DNA from: Embiotoca jacksoni
Lineage: Eukaryota; Chordata; Actinopteri; Embiotocidae
Length of the DNA stretch: 64,000 bases
Assembly (NCBI GenBank): GCA_022577435.1
Contig: JAKOON010000011.1
Span: 12,862,198 to 12,926,197, forward strand
Reading direction: 5' to 3'
Position numbers and translations under genes: made by a program. The notes beneath the pieces are model-generated. The model made no database searches. It was not told where the DNA came from and saw only the letters and a list, made by a program, of their open reading frames with translations. Below are positions 62,913-64,000 of this stretch, one piece after another (the stretch's first letter is position 1; every line of letters starts with the position of its first letter).

Positions 62913-64000
62913 AAGCGCAAACTGAAACATTTTGGCGGCCAGCGAAACATATTCATCACGTTAAGAGCGCTTTTTACCTTTTCCAATTTCTTGGCCTCGA
63001 TGTGCCGCATCACCTGGTCTCTCCAGTCCGCCGGCACCCGTGCCGCTCCCACCTGTCCCGCCCCGTCCAGGAGCGAGTGCTCCGACTTCACCCTGGCGTT
63101 GGGCCTCTTGCCGGGGCTGCCGTGCTGGTAGTTGAAGTCGCTGACGGACATGGTCCTCTCCGGGAGCTCGTGCGGCTGCGGCCTGGCGCTCGGGGCCCTG
63201 GGGGCCCCGGGGACGTCGATGCTGTACGTGCGGGCCGAGAGGGGCCTCTGCATGGCGTGGCTCATTGCCAGCGGGCCCCTGGCGAGGGTGTGGATGTCCC
63301 TGTACGTCATGTACTCCCCGTCGGGCACCGGCATTCGCCGCGGGTCGCCCACGGAGGCCGTGGAGGCGGTGCTGCTCTGCCTCTGCAGGGTGCTGCTTCG
63401 AGGCTGGCTGGCGGTCGAGTGGAGTCTCTCCTTGGCCCACATGTCCCCGGAGGGTTTGGGGGTCATGGTGGGCCCCCTCTGCTGCTGGGGCGGCAGAGGA
63501 TAGGGGGGCGCCTGGTTCCGGTTCGAGTAGTTGGTGTTGGCGAGCGAGTGCGGAGGAGGCGGGAGGTAGCCTTGGTGCTCCGGGGGCACGGCCGTCCTCG
63601 GGGCCCAGAGGCCGTCTTTAGGCACGGCGCTGCTCGTGTACTGCACGTTGTACTGAGGCGGGGGCATCCCCATGGCCATGCTGGAGGAGACGGGGGTACC
63701 GGCCGGTGCTGGCGGGCGGCTTCGAGGAGGACAGCAGGTCCGAGGACGATGCGGACGAGCTCGGGTAGACCAGGAGAGTCTGGTCGTTCAGCAGCTGACT
63801 GGCGGACTTGCTCCTGACGATGCTCTGGCCCTGACCTCCGGGTCCCGGGCCGGCGCCCGCCATCCTCATCATGACCGCCGCCTCGTAGGAGTCGTCGTCC
63901 CCGTCGAAGGAGTACAGCTTCATGCCTCCCGTTTCCATGTTGCTGATGCTTTGAGACTTCATCACCTGCGGCGGGTGGCAGCGTTTCTCCGGCGACAGCT
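57358..64000 (-). CDS. erbin: Erbin (ERBB2-interacting LAP protein), C-terminal exons, with a frameshift in the large exon
   Basis: Exons in transcript order: >64000-62978 (large exon, continues off the right edge), optional 61794-61648, optional 59482-59426, 59283-59107, 57845-57753, 57639-57565, 57465-57358 (stop). All junctions are phase 0. Family: LAP proteins carry N-terminal leucine-rich repeats and a C-terminal PDZ domain, sit at basolateral membranes and bind ERBB2 and p120-catenin relatives. Seen: RPLSARTYSID, ELPERTMSVSDFNY, KRPNARVKSEHSLLD and DWRDQVMRHIEAKKLEK; NGQMG and HPSREQLIDYLMLKV; then a complete PDZ with the carboxylate-binding loop ELGFSI, GRGNPFRPDD, GIFVTRVQPEGPAS, QPGDKILQ and the end TVDMIIVREMPA. 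The -IIVRE- ending and NGQMG/HPSREQL blocks favour Erbin over densin (LRRC7). Oddity: a tandem CCGG at 63699-63706 shifts the frame by four bases in the large exon. Confidence 0.94.
57846..59106 (-). other. erbin: erbin intron with nested repeats
   Basis: No further exon seen between 57845 and 59107. It holds repeat A copy 3 with its nested insertion, and a poly-A/poly-T pair at 58955-59014. Confidence 0.5.
58310..58845 (+). repeat. dispersed repeat A, copy 3, interrupted by another repeat (erbin intron)
   Basis: Landmarks: GTGACCGTATTTGGACC, GGCCTGTCAATCAAACAGAC, GATTATTTTCAGATGGACGG, GGAGCGACTTTAGCTAAC, GAATGGGAGTCAATGGAGGC and CCTCATTTTTCCGGGCC. Between the second and third landmarks, about 58470-58575, there is extra sequence absent from the other copies. 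It carries AAGTCGCTTTGGATAAAAGC and GTCAGCTAAATG, a common fish repeat core. Confidence 0.75.
59426..59482 (-). CDS. erbin: candidate erbin cassette exon (19 codons)
   Basis: The polypyrimidine acceptor is CTGTCTTCCCTTTCAG|GATG and the donor is AGAAAA|GTAGGT. The exon is 57 nt, phase 0 at both ends, open, and reads DDVFGPQGPQSFTLDPHRK. It sits just upstream of the VPLMNGQMG exon, in the position of the alternatively used insert of human ERBIN. Confidence 0.6.
59743..59774 (+). repeat. 32-base poly-G tract
   Basis: An uninterrupted run of 32 G on the plus strand in an erbin intron (poly-C in the transcript). Length is likely unstable and assembly-dependent. Confidence 0.9.
60457..61068. mobile_element. 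hAT-like non-autonomous transposon remnant in an erbin intron
   Basis: The left end CAGTGGTTCTCAACTGGTGG and the right end, whose reverse complement is CAGCGGTCCTCAACAGG, are imperfect terminal inverted repeats typical of hAT-type elements. The interior is about 610 bases and non-coding. A clean 8-bp target duplication is not visible. Confidence 0.55.
61648..61794 (-). CDS. erbin: candidate erbin cassette exon (49 codons)
   Basis: The acceptor is CTGCTTGTTCAG|AGCG and the donor is TTCTGC|GTGAGT. The exon is 147 nt, phase 0 at both ends, without a stop, reading SALSRSYNSNNAPLSWSHHG and on to GRDGQPRVAPGFC. It lies between the large exon and the NGQMG exon, where mammalian ERBIN transcripts are known to vary. 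Base composition is coding-like against AT-rich flanks. I do not recall an exact homologue, so exon status is inferred. Confidence 0.65.
62978..64000 (-). CDS. erbin: erbin large exon, partial, frame broken by CCGG duplication
   Basis: The donor is TTGGAAAAG|GTAAAA at 62977-62976. From the right edge the frame reads LSPEKRCHPPQVMKSQSISN and on to DLLSSSKPPAST. Near 63700 it leaves the frame that continues as PVSSSMAMGMPPPQYNVQYT and runs to the donor. The two frames differ by one base modulo three. CCGGCCGG at 63699-63706 is a four-base tandem repeat; a single CCGG would join them as S-T-G-T-P-V. As written, translation from upstream would stop at 63618, before the PDZ domain. The plus-strand 271-codon frame here is an antisense shadow. 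Confidence 0.9.

Noticed and set aside
63002..63817. 271-codon plus-strand open frame
   Set aside because: It is the antisense of the erbin large exon. GC-rich sequence without stops makes a shadow frame; the minus strand carries the conserved protein.
1..64000. tRNA, rRNA, CRISPR or bacterial-type features
   Set aside because: No cloverleaf, rRNA-like or regularly spaced repeat-spacer pattern found. The window is vertebrate chromosomal DNA.

Overview
The window looks like ray-finned fish DNA, most likely from a percomorph teleost. The genes are split into many short exons with GT-AG introns. The protein sequences resemble vertebrate proteins at fish-like divergence, and the non-coding DNA is full of homopolymers, microsatellites and dispersed repeats typical of teleosts. 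I see no bacterial-style genes, RNA genes or CRISPR arrays. Most long open frames are chance translations of simple repeats or antisense shadows of real exons.

Layout, left to right. (1) 1-27820, minus strand: the 5' part of a MAST4-type microtubule-associated Ser/Thr kinase gene. Only three N-terminal coding exons (27563-27820, 12345-12498, 5818-5950) lie here, separated by introns of about 15 and 6.4 kb; the kinase and PDZ exons lie beyond the left edge. (2) 27821-34373: a repeat-rich gap between two divergent genes, with a GC box and CCAAT box above the mast4 start. (3) 34374-40989, plus strand: a class I cytokine receptor that I read as an interleukin-12 receptor beta-1-like gene. A phase-consistent 15-exon model gives 760 residues: signal peptide, cytokine-receptor and fibronectin domains, one membrane segment, box 1, and a cytoplasmic tail. 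(4) 44757-52577, minus: a complete srek1 gene (SR-related splicing regulator), 11 coding exons, 484 residues, with its 3' UTR probably reaching a poly-A signal at 41294. (5) 57358-64000, minus: the 3' part of erbin (erbb2ip), ending in its PDZ domain, with two candidate in-frame cassette exons. Its large exon runs off the right edge.

The order mast4 - srek1 - erbin matches human 5q12.3 (MAST4, SREK1, ERBIN). The cytokine receptor is the odd insertion. Human IL12RB1 sits head-to-head with MAST3 on chromosome 19p13, so the same receptor/MAST divergent pair seems to be present here beside a different MAST paralogue.

The most striking feature is in the receptor tail. A perfect 84-bp (28-codon) tandem duplication gives two copies of a tyrosine module containing Y-V-R-Q, a match to the STAT3-recruiting YxxQ motif, whereas the mammalian IL12RB1 tail has no tyrosines. 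The duplication abuts a perfect 16-bp inverted repeat. Two reading-frame anomalies also need checking: a 4-bp CCGG duplication that breaks the erbin frame, and a phase mismatch between mast4 exons 2 and 3. Both could be assembly errors.

The genes do not form an operon or pathway; they are independent vertebrate loci kept in synteny.
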